Positions 8,575 to 18,495 of a DNA stretch of 64,000 nucleotides are shown here, piece after piece; the first letter of the stretch is position 1, and each line of letters starts with the position of its first letter. A program made the position numbers and the translations under genes. This stretch comes from Sphingomonas edaphi (GTDB lineage Bacteria > Pseudomonadota > Alphaproteobacteria > Sphingomonadales > Sphingomonadaceae). Below the pieces are notes generated by a model. The model was not told where the DNA came from and did no database searches. It was given only the letters and a program-made list of their open reading frames with translations. Where the stretch lies: the NCBI RefSeq assembly GCF_003583725.1, contig NZ_QXTF01000001.1, forward strand, positions 620,001-684,000. The letters are read 5' to 3'.

Positions 8575-9237
8575 TTAGCTGCGGTAAAAGATGTGAGCGC
8601 CGATCTTTTCGACCCTGCGCAGGTTGTTGCGCCAGCGAGGCGCGACATAATCGGCATGATACCAGAGCACGTCGCCGGGCAAGGCGGAGGTAATGTTTAG
8701 TGCAGCGATGCGGGCGATCGCCTGAGCTTTGCGCCACGCGTCAGATCCCGTGTCGATGGACGGGAAACGGCCGTTGCGCACGAAGCTGAACTGTGCCTTC
8801 TGCTTGACCACGCCGCACCACGTCGAGGGGTACTGGTTCGACCGCGCGCGATTGATCACCACGTTAGCGACGGCCAGCTGGCCCTGCAGGGATTCGCCCA
8901 TGCTTTCAAAATAGACGGCGGTAGCGAGGCACTTTCCCTGCTCATCGAGTTCCGCGCCGGCGCTATGCGCCGCGACCAGGACGGAGAGCGGTAGGGCCGC
9001 CGTCACAGCCGAAGCGACCGGTGCAGCCCTCGCGGCAGCGGCGGAGGCGGTTACCGCCGGCCTGGCGGTCGCAACCGCCGCTGCCGCTGGTACCGCGCTG
9101 GTGGACGTGCCGGCAACCGCTTGCACGACCGGAAGGTTTTTGACCTGTTGCGCGAGGGCCTGGCCCGAACCGCCAACAGAAAGCAGCATAGCAGCTGCGA
9201 AGGCCGACGCAGTGCCGGCACCCCAAATCGTCTTCAA
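8575..9237 (-). CDS. Cell wall hydrolase, SleB family
   Basis: Exported peptidoglycan hydrolase, 220 residues, starting at TTG 9237; an in-frame stop lies upstream and no ATG or GTG precedes the signal peptide. Residues 1-30 form a signal peptide ending near ALAQQ. An alanine-rich linker (about residues 40-85) leads to the hydrolase_2 domain with CLATAVYFESMGES, the catalytic glutamate and GQLAVANVVINR, then QFSF and GDVLWYHADYV. The SleB name comes from spore germination, but in alphaproteobacteria such proteins act in ordinary wall remodelling. The two conserved cysteines (KCLATA, TWCGVV) may form a disulfide. Confidence 0.87.
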   Translation of the reverse strand: MKTIWGAGTASAFAAAMLLSVGGSGQALAQQVKNLPVVQAVAGTSTSAVPAAAAVATARPAVTASAAAARAAPVASAVTAALPLSVLVAAHSAGAELDEQGKCLATAVYFESMGESLQGQLAVANVVINRARSNQYPSTWCGVVKQKAQFSFVRNGRFPSIDTGSDAWRKAQAIARIAALNITSALPGDVLWYHADYVAPRWRNNLRRVEKIGAHIFYRS

Positions 9238-9566
9238 TGCAAACTCTAAACCGTGCGGCCGGCCATCCGTCAGTCGCGGAGCGAAAGTTCACTCAGGCGA
9301 TTGAGAAGAGCGCGTCCGTCTTGCCCTGGGATTTGCTAGCCCGATCTGCCGGGCGCCTCGCGAAATCCGCTCGCTCATGAAAATGCTGCAGTGCACATAA
9401 ACGCTGTCGCGCATTTCACAACCGATTCAACGTTGAACGGAGCCGGCGGCGAGATGAACGACCGGAACAACATCATTTATCGCCGTTTTGCGACAAATTA
9501 GCCCTAATGCTTGCCAATCGGGCGGTGACGCGCTGTACGGAACAGAAATCCTGATCGGGAGCACAG
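9238..9566. other. Intergenic region without recognised features (329 bases)
   Basis: Between the divergent SleB-family gene and the EVE gene. It must contain two promoters, but I cannot assign -35/-10 boxes with confidence. Short open frames here have no ribosome site and look random. Confidence 0.4.
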
Positions 9567-9992
9567 ATGGCGTATTGGTTGATGAAATCGGAACCCACGA
9601 AATATAGCTGGGATGACCTTGTTCGCGATGGATCGACCGAATGGGACGGTGTCCGCAACAACGCTGCTCGTCTTCATCTTCGCGCAATGAAACCGGGCGA
9701 CGAGGCATTTTTCTATCACTCCATGGCCGACAAGGCGATCGTGGGGATCATGCGCATCGTGGGTCCGCAAATGCCGGACGGCGAGGACGGTAGTTGGGTC
9801 AAGCTGCCGGTGGAACCGGTCAATGCTCTGGGACGTCCGGTGACGCTGGCCGAGATCAGGGGAGATCCAAGATTGGCTAAGATGGAATTGTTGCGTCAGT
9901 CGCGCCTGTCGGTTGCACCGGTTCGGGACGATGAATGGCGCCGGGTGCTGGAACTGGCCGGCAACCGCCCCCCCAATCTTAACTTGATTTAA
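9567..9992 (+). CDS. EVE domain-containing protein
   Basis: PUA-like EVE protein of 141 residues, one domain over nearly its whole length. The family signature is clear: YWLMKSEPTKYSWDDL at the start, WDGVRNNAARLHLR, and GDEAFFYHS. EVE domains are thought to bind modified bases in nucleic acids. Stand-alone bacterial copies are related to eukaryotic THYN1, and the role in this organism is unknown. The gene is monocistronic, with ATG 9567 behind GGGAGCACAG. Confidence 0.92.
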   Translation: MAYWLMKSEPTKYSWDDLVRDGSTEWDGVRNNAARLHLRAMKPGDEAFFYHSMADKAIVGIMRIVGPQMPDGEDGSWVKLPVEPVNALGRPVTLAEIRGDPRLAKMELLRQSRLSVAPVRDDEWRRVLELAGNRPPNLNLI

Positions 9993-10051
9993 CTTTCGCG
10001 AGCTAGGCGGTCAGTATATTCGTCCGTCCGCCGCCGGCGCTCGGCGACGGC

Positions 10052-10270
10052 TTGTCCCGTCCCTCATTCAACAAGGGAGGCGGCCATGCAAAACAAAGCA
10101 AGCACATTTTTAACGCCGCAGTCGTCGCACTTGCGACGATGAGCCCTATCTCGCCGGCGCTATCGCCGCCCGGATCGGGCTTTGTGCCGAACGCCGTGGT
10201 CCATCGTCATGAAGCCGGAAGGGTTCGTCGGACCCGCGTTCCGCCTGGACCGGCCGCAACCCAACAATAG
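10052..10270 (+). CDS. Doubtful small hypothetical protein
   Basis: A 72-residue frame with TTG start. It has a basic segment followed by a hydrophobic stretch (FNAAVVALATMSPISPA) that resembles a signal peptide, then a proline/arginine-rich tail. A competing reading in another frame begins at ATG 10086, directly behind a strong AAGGGAGGCGG ribosome site, and encodes 18 residues (10086-10142). I cannot decide whether either is real. The rest of 9993-10301 shows nothing else. Confidence 0.22.
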   Translation: MSRPSFNKGGGHAKQSKHIFNAAVVALATMSPISPALSPPGSGFVPNAVVHRHEAGRVRRTRVPPGPAATQQ

Positions 10271-10301
10271 CACCTTTTGAGCGGGAGAGGAGGGAAGCGG
10301 T

Positions 10302-12137
10302 TTAGGCCGCTTCCGCCTTCCTCGACTGACGCTTGCGCTCGTGCGGATCCAGATAACGCTTGCGGATGCGGATCACCTTCGGCGTAACCTCGACCAGTTC
10401 GTCATCCTGGATGTAGGCAATCGCCTGCTCCAGCGTCATGCGGCGCGGCGGCGTCAGGCGGATGCCTTCGTCCTTGCCGGATGCACGAAAGTTAGTCAGC
10501 TGCTTCGACTTCAGCGGGTTGACCTCAAGGTCCTGCGGCTTCGCATTTTCACCAATCACCATGCCTTCGTAAAGCATGTCGCCGGGCGCGATGAACAAGA
10601 CCCCGCGTTCTTCCAGCATGTTGAGCGAATAGGCCACGGCGGCGCCCGTCTCCATGGATATCAGGGCGCCGTTCTGGCGGCCTTCAATCTTGCCCTTGTG
10701 AGGACCGTATTTTTCGAACAACCGATTCATGATCCCCGTGCCGCGCGTGTCGGACAGGAATTCGCCATGATAGCCGATCAGGCCGCGCGAAGGAGCGCTG
10801 AAGGTCAGGCGAGTCTTGCCGCCCCCCGACGGGCGCATGTCGGTCATCTCCGCCTTCCGCATCGCCATCTTGTCGATGACGGTGCCGGAAAATTCATCGT
10901 CGACGTCGATCACGACGGTTTCATATGGCTCCTCGCGGCCGTCCGGGCCGTCGCGGAAGAGGACACGCGGGCGGCTGATGCCCAGCTCGAACCCTTCGCG
11001 GCGTAGTGTTTCGATTACGACACCAAGCTGGAGTTCTCCGCGCCCAGCGACTTCGAATGCCTCGCCGCCCGGCGTTTCGGTCACGCGGATCGCGACATTG
11101 CCCTCTGCTTCACGCTCCAGCCGTTCGCGGATCACGCGGCTCTGCACCTTGTCGCCGTCCTTGCCGGCAAAGGGGCTGTCATTGACCGCGAAGGTCATGC
11201 TCAGCGTTGGCGGATCGATTTCGCGGGCATGAAGCGGTTCGGTAATCTGCGGCGTGCCGATGGTGTTCGACACCGTTGCCTTCATCAGGCCAGCGATTGC
11301 AACGATGTCACCGGCCTTGGCGGATGTCACCGGAACGCGTTCCAGCCCTTCAAAGGCAAACAGTTTGCTCACGCGGCCATCCTCGACGGTCTTGCCATTC
11401 ACGTCGACCGCCCTGATCGGGTCATTGACGTTCAGCGTGCCGCTTTCGATGCGGCCGGTAAGGATGCGGCCGAGGAAATTGTCGCGATCGAGCAACGTCG
11501 CAAGCATCTTAAACTCGGCATCCGGGTCGAGGTTCGGCGCCGGGACATGGCTCACGATGGTCTCGAACAGCGGGGTCAGGTCGCCTTCGCGCACGTCGTC
11601 AGTGCGACCCGCATAGCCCGAACGGCCCGATGCATAGAGCGTCGGAAAGTCGAGTTGCTCGTCATTAGCGTCCAGGTTGAGGAACAGTTCGAAACATTCG
11701 TCCAGCACTTCGGCCGGACGCGCATCGGGGCGGTCGATTTTGTTGACGACCACGATGGGTTTGAGGCCCAGGCTGAGCGCCTTGCCGGTCACGAACTTGG
11801 TCTGCGGCATCGGGCCTTCGGCGCTGTCGACCAGGAGGATGACACCATCGACCATCGACAAAATGCGCTCGACTTCGGCGCCAAAATCGGCGTGGCCCGG
11901 CGTATCGACAATGTTGATATGCACTGTCTCGCCGCCGTCTTTAGGCGTCCATTCGACCGACGTGCACTTCGCGAGAATCGTGATTCCACGTTCCTTTTCC
12001 AGGTCATTCGAATCCATCGCGCGCTCTTCGACGCGCTGATTTTCGCGGAAGGTGCCCGATTGGCGGAAGAGCTGGTCGACGAGCGTGGTCTTGCCATGGT
12101 CGACGTGGGCGATGATCGCCACGTTGCGCAGGTTCAT
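10302..12137 (-). CDS. typA: Translational GTPase TypA/BipA
   Basis: Ribosome-associated GTPase of the EF-G superfamily, 611 residues, involved in 50S assembly and stress adaptation. The G1 motif [10 protein letters not shown] lies at residues 9-18. Switch II is VDTPGHADF and the NKID motif is [11 protein letters not shown]. Domain II and the EF-G-like domains III/V follow, then the BipA-specific C-terminal region ending in the basic helix [19 protein letters not shown] 12137 is chosen because the GTPase domain starts immediately after it; a longer in-frame start at 12200 adds a non-conserved segment. Confidence 0.96.
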   Translation of the reverse strand: MNLRNVAIIAHVDHGKTTLVDQLFRQSGTFRENQRVEERAMDSNDLEKERGITILAKCTSVEWTPKDGGETVHINIVDTPGHADFGAEVERILSMVDGVILLVDSAEGPMPQTKFVTGKALSLGLKPIVVVNKIDRPDARPAEVLDECFELFLNLDANDEQLDFPTLYASGRSGYAGRTDDVREGDLTPLFETIVSHVPAPNLDPDAEFKMLATLLDRDNFLGRILTGRIESGTLNVNDPIRAVDVNGKTVEDGRVSKLFAFEGLERVPVTSAKAGDIVAIAGLMKATVSNTIGTPQITEPLHAREIDPPTLSMTFAVNDSPFAGKDGDKVQSRVIRERLEREAEGNVAIRVTETPGGEAFEVAGRGELQLGVVIETLRREGFELGISRPRVLFRDGPDGREEPYETVVIDVDDEFSGTVIDKMAMRKAEMTDMRPSGGGKTRLTFSAPSRGLIGYHGEFLSDTRGTGIMNRLFEKYGPHKGKIEGRQNGALISMETGAAVAYSLNMLEERGVLFIAPGDMLYEGMVIGENAKPQDLEVNPLKSKQLTNFRASGKDEGIRLTPPRRMTLEQAIAYIQDDELVEVTPKVIRIRKRYLDPHERKRQSRKAEAA

Positions 12138-12244
12138 ATCAATTTCCCGGGTAAGAGTTGGCGCGCCCCTAGCCGAATTGCTGCGTTGCGGCAATGGCAT
12201 CGCTCCCGCTTTTCATACGTTTAGCCGCAGAAAGGAGAGCAGTG

Positions 12245-12469
12245 ATGCCGAAAGGCGCGTACACAGCGAAGCAGGAACGCAAGGCCAACCACATCGCGGA
12301 AGGTTACCGCAACGAAGGTGTCAGCAAGAAGGAAGCGGAAAGCCGGGCCTGGGCCACCGTCAACAAGCAAGACAAGGGCGGCAAAAACGACGGCGCCGGA
12401 CGAAGCCGGAGCCGGAGCGCCGCAGCTAAGAAAGGCTGGGAAACCCGTCGTCGCCGCGCCAATACCTAG
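12245..12469 (+). CDS. Small basic KGG-like protein (often labelled plasmid stabilization protein)
   Basis: A 74-residue, lysine/arginine-rich, soluble protein behind an AAAGGAGAG ribosome site. Its core, [16 protein letters not shown] followed by [16 protein letters not shown], matches a family common in proteobacteria that is annotated as plasmid stabilization protein without good reason. The tail is rich in G, K, S and R. No toxin or antitoxin partner is adjacent. The function is unknown; a nucleic-acid-binding or stress role is plausible from composition alone. Its stop shares CTAG with the convergent marR gene. Confidence 0.75.
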   Translation: MPKGAYTAKQERKANHIAEGYRNEGVSKKEAESRAWATVNKQDKGGKNDGAGRSRSRSAAAKKGWETRRRRANT

Positions 12470-12879
12470 CGCGGCAGCCGCTCAAGGATTTCAATCCCCC
12501 GCTCCAGCGCGCGCAGTTCGCTGCTCGCCAGCCTGCCCAAACGGGCTTCCAGCGAGCCATCGGCTGCGGGTGGCCGGTTAAGAAATTGACGACCCTCGTC
12601 GGTCAGCCGGAGGGCCAACCGACGCCGGTTATCAGGGTCAGCCTGCCTTTGGACTAGTCCCGCGCGCACAAGCGCATCGACGGCACGGCTCACGGCCGGT
12701 GCACCGCGACCGACATGAGCCGAGACTTGGTTGAGAGTGGCAGGCTCCGAGGCGCCGACCGCCGCCATTAGGTCGCGTTGCTGCCCCATCGCCTTGGCTG
12801 CTGCCGTGTCCCCCCCGAGTTGCTCGACAAGGCGTGCGAAGCGCGCCGCGATAGCGCCAGGTGTTGCGTTTCCCCACAT
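12466..12879 (-). CDS. MarR family transcriptional regulator
   Basis: Winged-helix regulator, 137 residues from ATG 12879. The recognition helix is in HVGRGAPAVSRAVDALVRAGLV and the wing is RQADPDNRRRLALRLTDEG with the family's conserved D-x-R. A TTG at 12930 would lengthen it by 17 residues, but that would cover the promoter region of the divergent MFS gene. The 56-base gap between the two genes holds the perfect palindrome GCAAATTTGC. The arrangement suggests that it represses the divergent transporter in response to a small ligand. Confidence 0.85.
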   Translation of the reverse strand: MWGNATPGAIAARFARLVEQLGGDTAAAKAMGQQRDLMAAVGASEPATLNQVSAHVGRGAPAVSRAVDALVRAGLVQRQADPDNRRRLALRLTDEGRQFLNRPPAADGSLEARLGRLASSELRALERGIEILERLPR

Positions 12880-12910
12880 GGATTTGAAGCTATCAAAGAT
12901 TTCGCATTTA

Positions 12911-12920
12911 GCAAATTTGC
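12911..12920. promoter_or_regulatory. Candidate MarR operator palindrome
   Basis: GCAAATTTGC is a perfect 10-base palindrome in an AT-rich patch between the divergent marR and MFS start codons. The position and dyad symmetry suit a MarR dimer. Binding is inferred. Confidence 0.4.
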
Positions 12921-12935
12921 CTATACGCAATCGTC

Positions 12936-14102
12936 ATGAGTAACCGGCCGCGATTACCGCGCACCGTATGGATTCTAGGGATCGTCAGCCTGCTGATGGA
13001 CCTATCGAGCGAGATCTACCACGCGCTTCTGCCGGCATTTCTGACGGTCACCTTGGGGTTGCCGGTGGTCGCCATGGGCGCAATTGACGGCATCGCGGAA
13101 GCCTCGGCGTCGATGTCCAAGCTGGTGTCGGGCCGGCTAAGTGACAAGCAACAGCGGCGCAAGCCTTGGATCCTCATCGGCTATGGGTTGGCAGCGCTGT
13201 CAAAGCCGCTGTTTCCATTGGCACAGGGAGCACTTCCCGTCATGGGCGCGCGCTTCATTGATCGGGTCGGAAAAGGAATAAGGGGCGCGCCACGCGATGC
13301 GATGATTGCCGACGAGACACCGCCCGCACTTCGAGGAGCCGCGTTCGGCCTGCGCCAGTCGCTCGATACCGTAGGGGGCTTCTTGGCTCCGCTGGTCGCC
13401 ATCGGGCTGATGATCCTTTTCGCCGGGGACATTCGCGCGGTTTTCTGGATCGCGTCTATCCCGGCATTCTTGTCGTTCCTGTTCGCCTGGTTGATGCTCC
13501 GCGAGCCGCGGCGGCATGCCGACCGGAACGGCTCGGTTTCATGGGGCGGCTGGCGCAACCTCGATCGACAGGTGAGGCGGCTAATCGGGATTGGATTCCT
13601 GTTCGGCCTTGCGCGCTTCTCAGAAAGCTTCCTGATCCTGAGAGCGATGGATGCGGGACTGTCCGCTCAATGGTCTCCGCTCGCGCTGGCCTTGTTCAGC
13701 CTGTCCTTCATGCTCCTGGCATACCCTGCCGGTGCGCTAAGCGACTGCGTGGACCCGCGCTCTCTGCTGCTGGCAGGCATTGCCACGCTGGTTGCGGCCG
13801 ACCTTTGGCTTGCCCAGGCAAGCACAATCGGCGCGGTCGCCTTCGGGATCGTTCTCTGGGGCGCACACATGGCGCTGACACAGGGAATTTTCGCCCGCAT
13901 GATCGCGGACGTGGCACCTGAGGCCGAGCGAGCGACAAGCTTCGGTTCCTATTTCTTCGCCAGCGGTATCGCTACGCTGCTCGCCAGCATCTGCGCAGGA
14001 TTATTATGGGACCGCGCTGGAGCGGCGGCGACCTTTAGCGCCGCAGCCGGGATCGCCGCTGTTGCTGGCGCGATGCTGTGGCAGTTGCCTGCTCGCCGCT
14101 AG
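12936..14102 (+). CDS. MFS transporter
   Basis: Inner-membrane transporter of the major facilitator superfamily, 388 residues, about 12 hydrophobic helices. The loop 2-3 motif is visible as GRLSDKQQRRKPW, and the helix 4-5 region has RFIDRVGKGIRGAPRDAM, typical of a drug/metabolite efflux subgroup. It is controlled, by position, by the divergent MarR regulator. The substrate is not predictable. Its stop shares CTAG with the convergent cytochrome gene. Confidence 0.9.
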   Translation: MSNRPRLPRTVWILGIVSLLMDLSSEIYHALLPAFLTVTLGLPVVAMGAIDGIAEASASMSKLVSGRLSDKQQRRKPWILIGYGLAALSKPLFPLAQGALPVMGARFIDRVGKGIRGAPRDAMIADETPPALRGAAFGLRQSLDTVGGFLAPLVAIGLMILFAGDIRAVFWIASIPAFLSFLFAWLMLREPRRHADRNGSVSWGGWRNLDRQVRRLIGIGFLFGLARFSESFLILRAMDAGLSAQWSPLALALFSLSFMLLAYPAGALSDCVDPRSLLLAGIATLVAADLWLAQASTIGAVAFGIVLWGAHMALTQGIFARMIADVAPEAERATSFGSYFFASGIATLLASICAGLLWDRAGAAATFSAAAGIAAVAGAMLWQLPARR

Positions 14103-14683
14103 GCGTCGCGGTTTGCCCGGAACGGCCACATGCGCCCGGCCACCGGTCCACGATCCACAAACTGGTTGTAGAGTGCAGCACCGACGTGAAGGACGATCAG
14201 CGCAAGGGTAATGAACACCAACGTTTCATGGACATCACCGAACTCGTTCTCGGGCGATATGCCGGGAATCGCCGGAACTTGTAGCCCAAGCTGCAACGGT
14301 ACCCAGCCGTTTTCCGCGCGGCCGGAAACCGCCGCCAAGCCAGTCAGGGGCAAGGCCAACAGCAGAATGTAAAAAAGCCGGTGGTTCCAAACAGCGATGA
14401 ACCGCTTCAGCTTGGGATAATCTGATGGATAAGGCGGCGGCGGGTTCATCAGGCGAACAGCGAGGCGCAACAGCGCAAACAGCAGGATCAACGCACCCCA
14501 GGTCTTGTGCCAGCCGAAAACAAAAGCGCGCTCCTCGGAGCCGCGAGGCAAGTCGTGGAAGGTGAAACCGATATAAACCTGCATGATGAGCAGGACGGCA
14601 GTGATCCAGTGGATCCACATCACGATCTTACGGTAGCGCACGGCTTGGGATCCGGTGCTCTCCTGAACCATATAGTCGCTCAT
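14099..14683 (-). CDS. Cytochrome b561 family protein
   Basis: Four-helix integral membrane di-haem cytochrome, 194 residues. Candidate haem-ligand histidines appear in VMWIHWITA, FGWHKTWG, WNHRLFY and DVHETLVF. These proteins move electrons between quinol and periplasmic partners, for example superoxide or a periplasmic reductase. No partner gene is adjacent. The protein ends in a short basic tail, PFRANRDA. The start ATG 14683 is preceded by GGAGACG. Confidence 0.9.
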   Translation of the reverse strand: MSDYMVQESTGSQAVRYRKIVMWIHWITAVLLIMQVYIGFTFHDLPRGSEERAFVFGWHKTWGALILLFALLRLAVRLMNPPPPYPSDYPKLKRFIAVWNHRLFYILLLALPLTGLAAVSGRAENGWVPLQLGLQVPAIPGISPENEFGDVHETLVFITLALIVLHVGAALYNQFVDRGPVAGRMWPFRANRDA

Positions 14684-14732
14684 GGCCGTCTCCTGCCGGT
14701 TGGGATTTCTTGCCCCCCAATGAAGCCAAACT

Positions 14733-15560
14733 TTACGCCGTTGCCAACTGCCTTCCGCAAATCAGCAATTGAGGGTCAAATCCCAGTCCGTGCGGCCGCC
14801 GCGGCAACCTGACAAGCGACAGGCGCCACCGGCCCTGCGTACTGCCGTCTGAGCGGCCTGCCGTCATCTGGTGGATCTGCGGCCCAACCGCATCGTCCGG
14901 GATTGCCAGGAGTCGTGCCAGCGCACTTTGCAAGAACCGGTTTTCGCGCGGATCGCGCGCGGCGACGGATATACCACGCAGCGTTAGCGGCCCGAATTCG
15001 TCCAGCATGGTCTCGCCGGCAGCCGTCATCGCGCAAAGGCCGCCGAACCGGTCCAGCACGAGCATCGGACCGCGGCGTTCGTCCCAGTTACTGACCAAAA
15101 TCTCGCCAGCTTCTCCGTCTAGCGCAAGATGCACCCGGACGGCGCGCTGGGCGTGCTGGACGATGCGTTCGAACGCAAAGATCGCGGATGGATCACAAGG
15201 TCCTTCCAACTTGCCGCGCATGATGGCTAGGCCGAGGAAATGCTCCTGGTCGGCCATCAGTACCGACTGACAACCGAACAGCATGTCGAGGTCAGATACA
15301 ACATCGTCGTAATTGGCCGTCATGGCGCCGCCTGCCTGCCGGCGATACGCGCGATAATGCTTGTCGTACTGGATCGTCATCGGTTGTGAGGACGATCCGA
15401 CCCTCCAGTTGCAGGAGCCCCAGAGTGACGGATTCTCGAAATGACGAGTGGCGCGATCGGCCATTTTTCCCGTGAACAGGTTGAGTGGCAACAGCTTCGG
15501 GCCGCCGATCCCGACCAGATTCGCGGCCGAACCGCCGCATACCCATGCGGCGCGCTCCAT
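14733..15560 (-). pseudogene. Decayed LuxR-type regulator lacking its DNA-binding domain
   Basis: A 275-residue frame that looks like the sensor half of a sphingomonad LuxR-family regulator (features such as VGIGGPKLLPLNLFTG and the later RLLAIPDDAVGP). It stops at TAA 14733 after LLICGRQLATA, where the C-terminal helix-turn-helix would be expected. The similarity-like reading also continues upstream of ATG 15560 to about 15641 (LKEAELALINAPFEEGGW) with no usable ATG, GTG or TTG. An ATG in another frame at 15655 dies after 11 codons. Both ends look damaged, so I call it a remnant, though a functional sensor-only protein cannot be excluded. Confidence 0.5.
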
Positions 15561-15661
15561 CGCCGCCTGCCAACCGCCCTCCTCGAAGGGCGCATTGATC
15601 AGGGCAAGTTCGGCTTCCTTCAGTCGCGCTGGATTAAGCAGTCACTCGCTCCCATGCCGGG

Positions 15662-17746
15662 TCAGCGGGTAAACTTCTCGCCTTTCTCCGCCTTGTCCAG
15701 CAACAATTGACTAAAGCTGAAATCGCTGCCCATTTGGTCTCGCTGCGCCCGAAGCCCATCGACGATCTTCTGAAGACCTTCGGTGTCGGCCCAGAACATC
15801 GGGCCGCCACGATATACGGGCCAGCCATAGCCATAGACCCACACGACATCGATGTCGGACGCCCGCTGTGCCATGCCTTCCTCGAGGATCTTCGCACCTT
15901 CGTTCACCATCGTGTACAGCGTCCGCTGAATAATTTCCTCGTCGCTGATGTCGCGACGGGTCACACCCTGCTTGGCAGCGAAGTCGTCGATGATCTCCTG
16001 AACCCGCGGCGAAGGCGACGGGCGCCGCTTGTCATCATAGTCATAAAATCCGGCCTGCTTTTTCTGGCCCCAGCGTCCTTCGGCGGCGAGAGCGTCGCGG
16101 ATGTTCTCGATACGGGTCGGATCGCGGTGCCAGCCAATATCGACGCCGGCAAGGTCGGCCATCTGGAACGGCCCCATCGGCATGCCGAATTCGACATGCA
16201 CGCGGTCGATCTGTTCGGGGGTCGCTCCTTCGAGCAACAGCTTGGTTGCTTCCACCTGCCGGGGCATAAGCATCCGATTGCCGATGAATCCATGGCACAC
16301 CCCGGCAACGACGGCGACCTTCTTGATCTTCTTGGCCAGTTGCATCGCGGTGACCAGCACGTCTGGCGCGGTTTTCGCACCGCGGACGACTTCCAGCAGC
16401 TTCATGATATTTGCCGGCGAGAAGAAGTGTAAGCCGACCACGTCCTGCGGACGGGACGTCACTGCGGCGATTTCGTCGATGTTGAGGTAGCTGGTGTTGG
16501 ATGCCAGGATCGCACCGGGCTTCATCACCTTGTCGAGGCGGGTGAAAATCTCCTTTTTAACCTCCATCTGTTCGAACACCGCTTCGATGATCAGGTCGCA
16601 ACCCGCCAGCGCGTCGAATTCCAGCGTGGGAGTGAGAAGGTCCATCGCCCGCTCGACCTGCTCGCCAGTCATACGGCCCTTGGACGCGGTTGCCTCGTAA
16701 TTCCTGCGCATCACGCCAGTGCCGCGATCGAGCGCTTCCTGGTTCAACTCAAAAACGGTCACGGGAATACCCGCCGACAGGAAGTTCATAGAAATCCCCC
16801 CGCCCATCGTGCCGGCGCCGATCACACCTACCTTATTTATGGCGCGTGGCTTCGTATCGTCGGGGATGCCCTCGATCTTGGCAGCCTTGCGCTCGGCGAA
16901 GAAGAAATACTGTTGCGCCCGGCTCTGTACGCCACTCATCAAGCCCATAAAAAGGTTTCGTTCGTCGATAACGCCTTCGGCGTACGGCTTTGCGACGGCA
17001 GCCTCGACCGCCTTGATATTGGCTTCCGGCGCCTCAAAGCCACGAAACTTGCGGGCGTTGGTCTTGCGGAATTCGTCGAAAATAGCGGGATTGGCGCGAG
17101 CGTCAGCGAGCTTTTCGTCACGCTCCGACGACTTGGGTAGCGGGCGAACGTCGCGCACCTCTTCCGCGTAGGCAACGGCATGCTGCAACAGGTCGCCCTC
17201 AACGATCCGGTCGATAAGGCCCACATCGCAAGCGTCCCTGGCAGACACCATCGCACCCGAAGTCACCATTTCCAGCGCCTTCTGGACCCCGGCCACGCGC
17301 GGCAAGCGCTGCGTCCCGCCAGCGCCTGGCAGCAGGCCCAGCTTCACCTCCGGAACCCCAAGTTTCGCCTCCTTGACGGCAACGCGGTAGTGACAGCCAA
17401 GAGCGACTTCCAACCCGCCGCCGAGAGCCGTACCGTGGATCGCCGCGACGACCGGCTTTGAACAATTTTCGATCGTGTCCACCACGGTTGGCAGCCAGGG
17501 CATGACCGGCGGTTTGCCGAATTCGGTGATATCCGCCCCGGCAAAGAAGGTCTGTCCTTCGCAGCGAATGACAACTGCCTGCACGCCCTCATCACCATCC
17601 GCTTCCTCGATCGCGGCGACGAGCCCTTTGCGAACTGCCGCGCCGAGCGCATTGACCGGCGGATTGTTGGACGTGACGATCATCACATCGCCGTGACGGC
17701 TGGTCGAAATCGGGTTAATGGTGGGCGTATCGATTACGTCAGTCAT
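15662..17746 (-). CDS. Bifunctional enoyl-CoA hydratase / 3-hydroxyacyl-CoA dehydrogenase (FadJ/FadB-like)
   Basis: Beta-oxidation enzyme of 694 residues that hydrates 2-enoyl-CoA and oxidises the 3-hydroxyacyl-CoA with NAD. The crotonase domain (about residues 10-190) has the oxyanion segment [10 protein letters not shown] and [17 protein letters not shown]. The NAD-binding domain starts at [16 protein letters not shown] (near residue 300), with the 3HCDH motif [17 protein letters not shown]. The C-terminal 3HCDH repeat holds [17 protein letters not shown]. No thiolase gene is in the cluster. ATG 17746 overlaps the upstream SDR stop by 4 bases (ATGA). Confidence 0.95.
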   Translation of the reverse strand: MTDVIDTPTINPISTSRHGDVMIVTSNNPPVNALGAAVRKGLVAAIEEADGDEGVQAVVIRCEGQTFFAGADITEFGKPPVMPWLPTVVDTIENCSKPVVAAIHGTALGGGLEVALGCHYRVAVKEAKLGVPEVKLGLLPGAGGTQRLPRVAGVQKALEMVTSGAMVSARDACDVGLIDRIVEGDLLQHAVAYAEEVRDVRPLPKSSERDEKLADARANPAIFDEFRKTNARKFRGFEAPEANIKAVEAAVAKPYAEGVIDERNLFMGLMSGVQSRAQQYFFFAERKAAKIEGIPDDTKPRAINKVGVIGAGTMGGGISMNFLSAGIPVTVFELNQEALDRGTGVMRRNYEATASKGRMTGEQVERAMDLLTPTLEFDALAGCDLIIEAVFEQMEVKKEIFTRLDKVMKPGAILASNTSYLNIDEIAAVTSRPQDVVGLHFFSPANIMKLLEVVRGAKTAPDVLVTAMQLAKKIKKVAVVAGVCHGFIGNRMLMPRQVEATKLLLEGATPEQIDRVHVEFGMPMGPFQMADLAGVDIGWHRDPTRIENIRDALAAEGRWGQKKQAGFYDYDDKRRPSPSPRVQEIIDDFAAKQGVTRRDISDEEIIQRTLYTMVNEGAKILEEGMAQRASDIDVVWVYGYGWPVYRGGPMFWADTEGLQKIVDGLRAQRDQMGSDFSFSQLLLDKAEKGEKFTR

Positions 17747-18495
17747 ATCGCGGTCCGTCCATAGGTCTGGCTGTTAACAGGGTGGCTCGACGACAGGCCG
17801 CCATCGACCACCAAAGCGTGTCCGTTCACATAGCTTGATTCATCGGAAGCGAGGAACAGCGCAGCTGCTGCAATCTCGCCCGGCTCGCCGCCGCGTTTCA
17901 GCGGGTTGAGATGACCCAACCGGCCTTCCTGTCCTTTCGCTCGTGCGCGCTCGTAAACGAACTCGGTCATGCCCGTTTCGATGAGACCTGGGCAAATGGC
18001 ATTGACTCGCACGTTCGAGCCGGTGAGTTGCTGCGCCGCGGTCTTCACCAGGCTGATCACGCCAGCTTTCGACGCCGAATAGGCGGGGCCGCCTGCGCCG
18101 GATCGAAGACCGGCGACAGACGCCGTCGCGATTATCGAGCCGCCTCCGCGCTCCTTCATCAGCGGGGCGGCGTGCTTGATCGCCAGGAAGGGGCCGATCA
18201 GGTTAACCCGCAAGATTTCATTCCAGTCGGCGACTGTCTGGTCGAAGATCGACGCGAGACCGCCGGACACGCCGGCATTGGCGAAGAAGATATCGAGGCC
18301 ACCATATTGATCAGCGACTTGCTCAACCAGGGACGCAATCGAATCGTCGCTGCCGGCATCGCAGTCGACATCTGCACCGACGATGTCGGCGCCCACAACC
18401 AACGCGCCTTCGCCTCGGAAAAGCTCAACCGTCGCCTTGCCGATGCCTGACCCCGCACCGGTGACGATCGCAATCTTGCCGGACAAGCGGCTCAT
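17743..18495 (-). CDS. SDR family NAD(P)-dependent oxidoreductase
   Basis: Classical short-chain dehydrogenase, 250 residues. Cofactor motif TGAGSGIG, aspartate after beta-2 ([10 protein letters not shown]) favouring NAD, structural NAGVSG and the catalytic YSASK with a serine in IIATASVAG. The start at ATG 18495 overlaps the upstream SDR stop by one base (TGATG). In this fatty-acyl cluster it may oxidise a 3-hydroxyacyl or branched/alicyclic intermediate; the substrate is not known. Confidence 0.93.
   Translation of the reverse strand: MSRLSGKIAIVTGAGSGIGKATVELFRGEGALVVGADIVGADVDCDAGSDDSIASLVEQVADQYGGLDIFFANAGVSGGLASIFDQTVADWNEILRVNLIGPFLAIKHAAPLMKERGGGSIIATASVAGLRSGAGGPAYSASKAGVISLVKTAAQQLTGSNVRVNAICPGLIETGMTEFVYERARAKGQEGRLGHLNPLKRGGEPGEIAAAALFLASDESSYVNGHALVVDGGLSSSHPVNSQTYGRTAI

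Noticed and set aside
10086-10142. 18-codon open frame with a strong ribosome site as a separate gene
   Set aside because: It is too short to support alone and overlaps a competing 72-codon frame; mentioned within that entry only.
12245-12469. Toxin-antitoxin or plasmid-maintenance function for the small basic protein
   Set aside because: The usual label is a database name; no partner gene, no plasmid genes, and the neighbour is a MarR regulator on the other strand.
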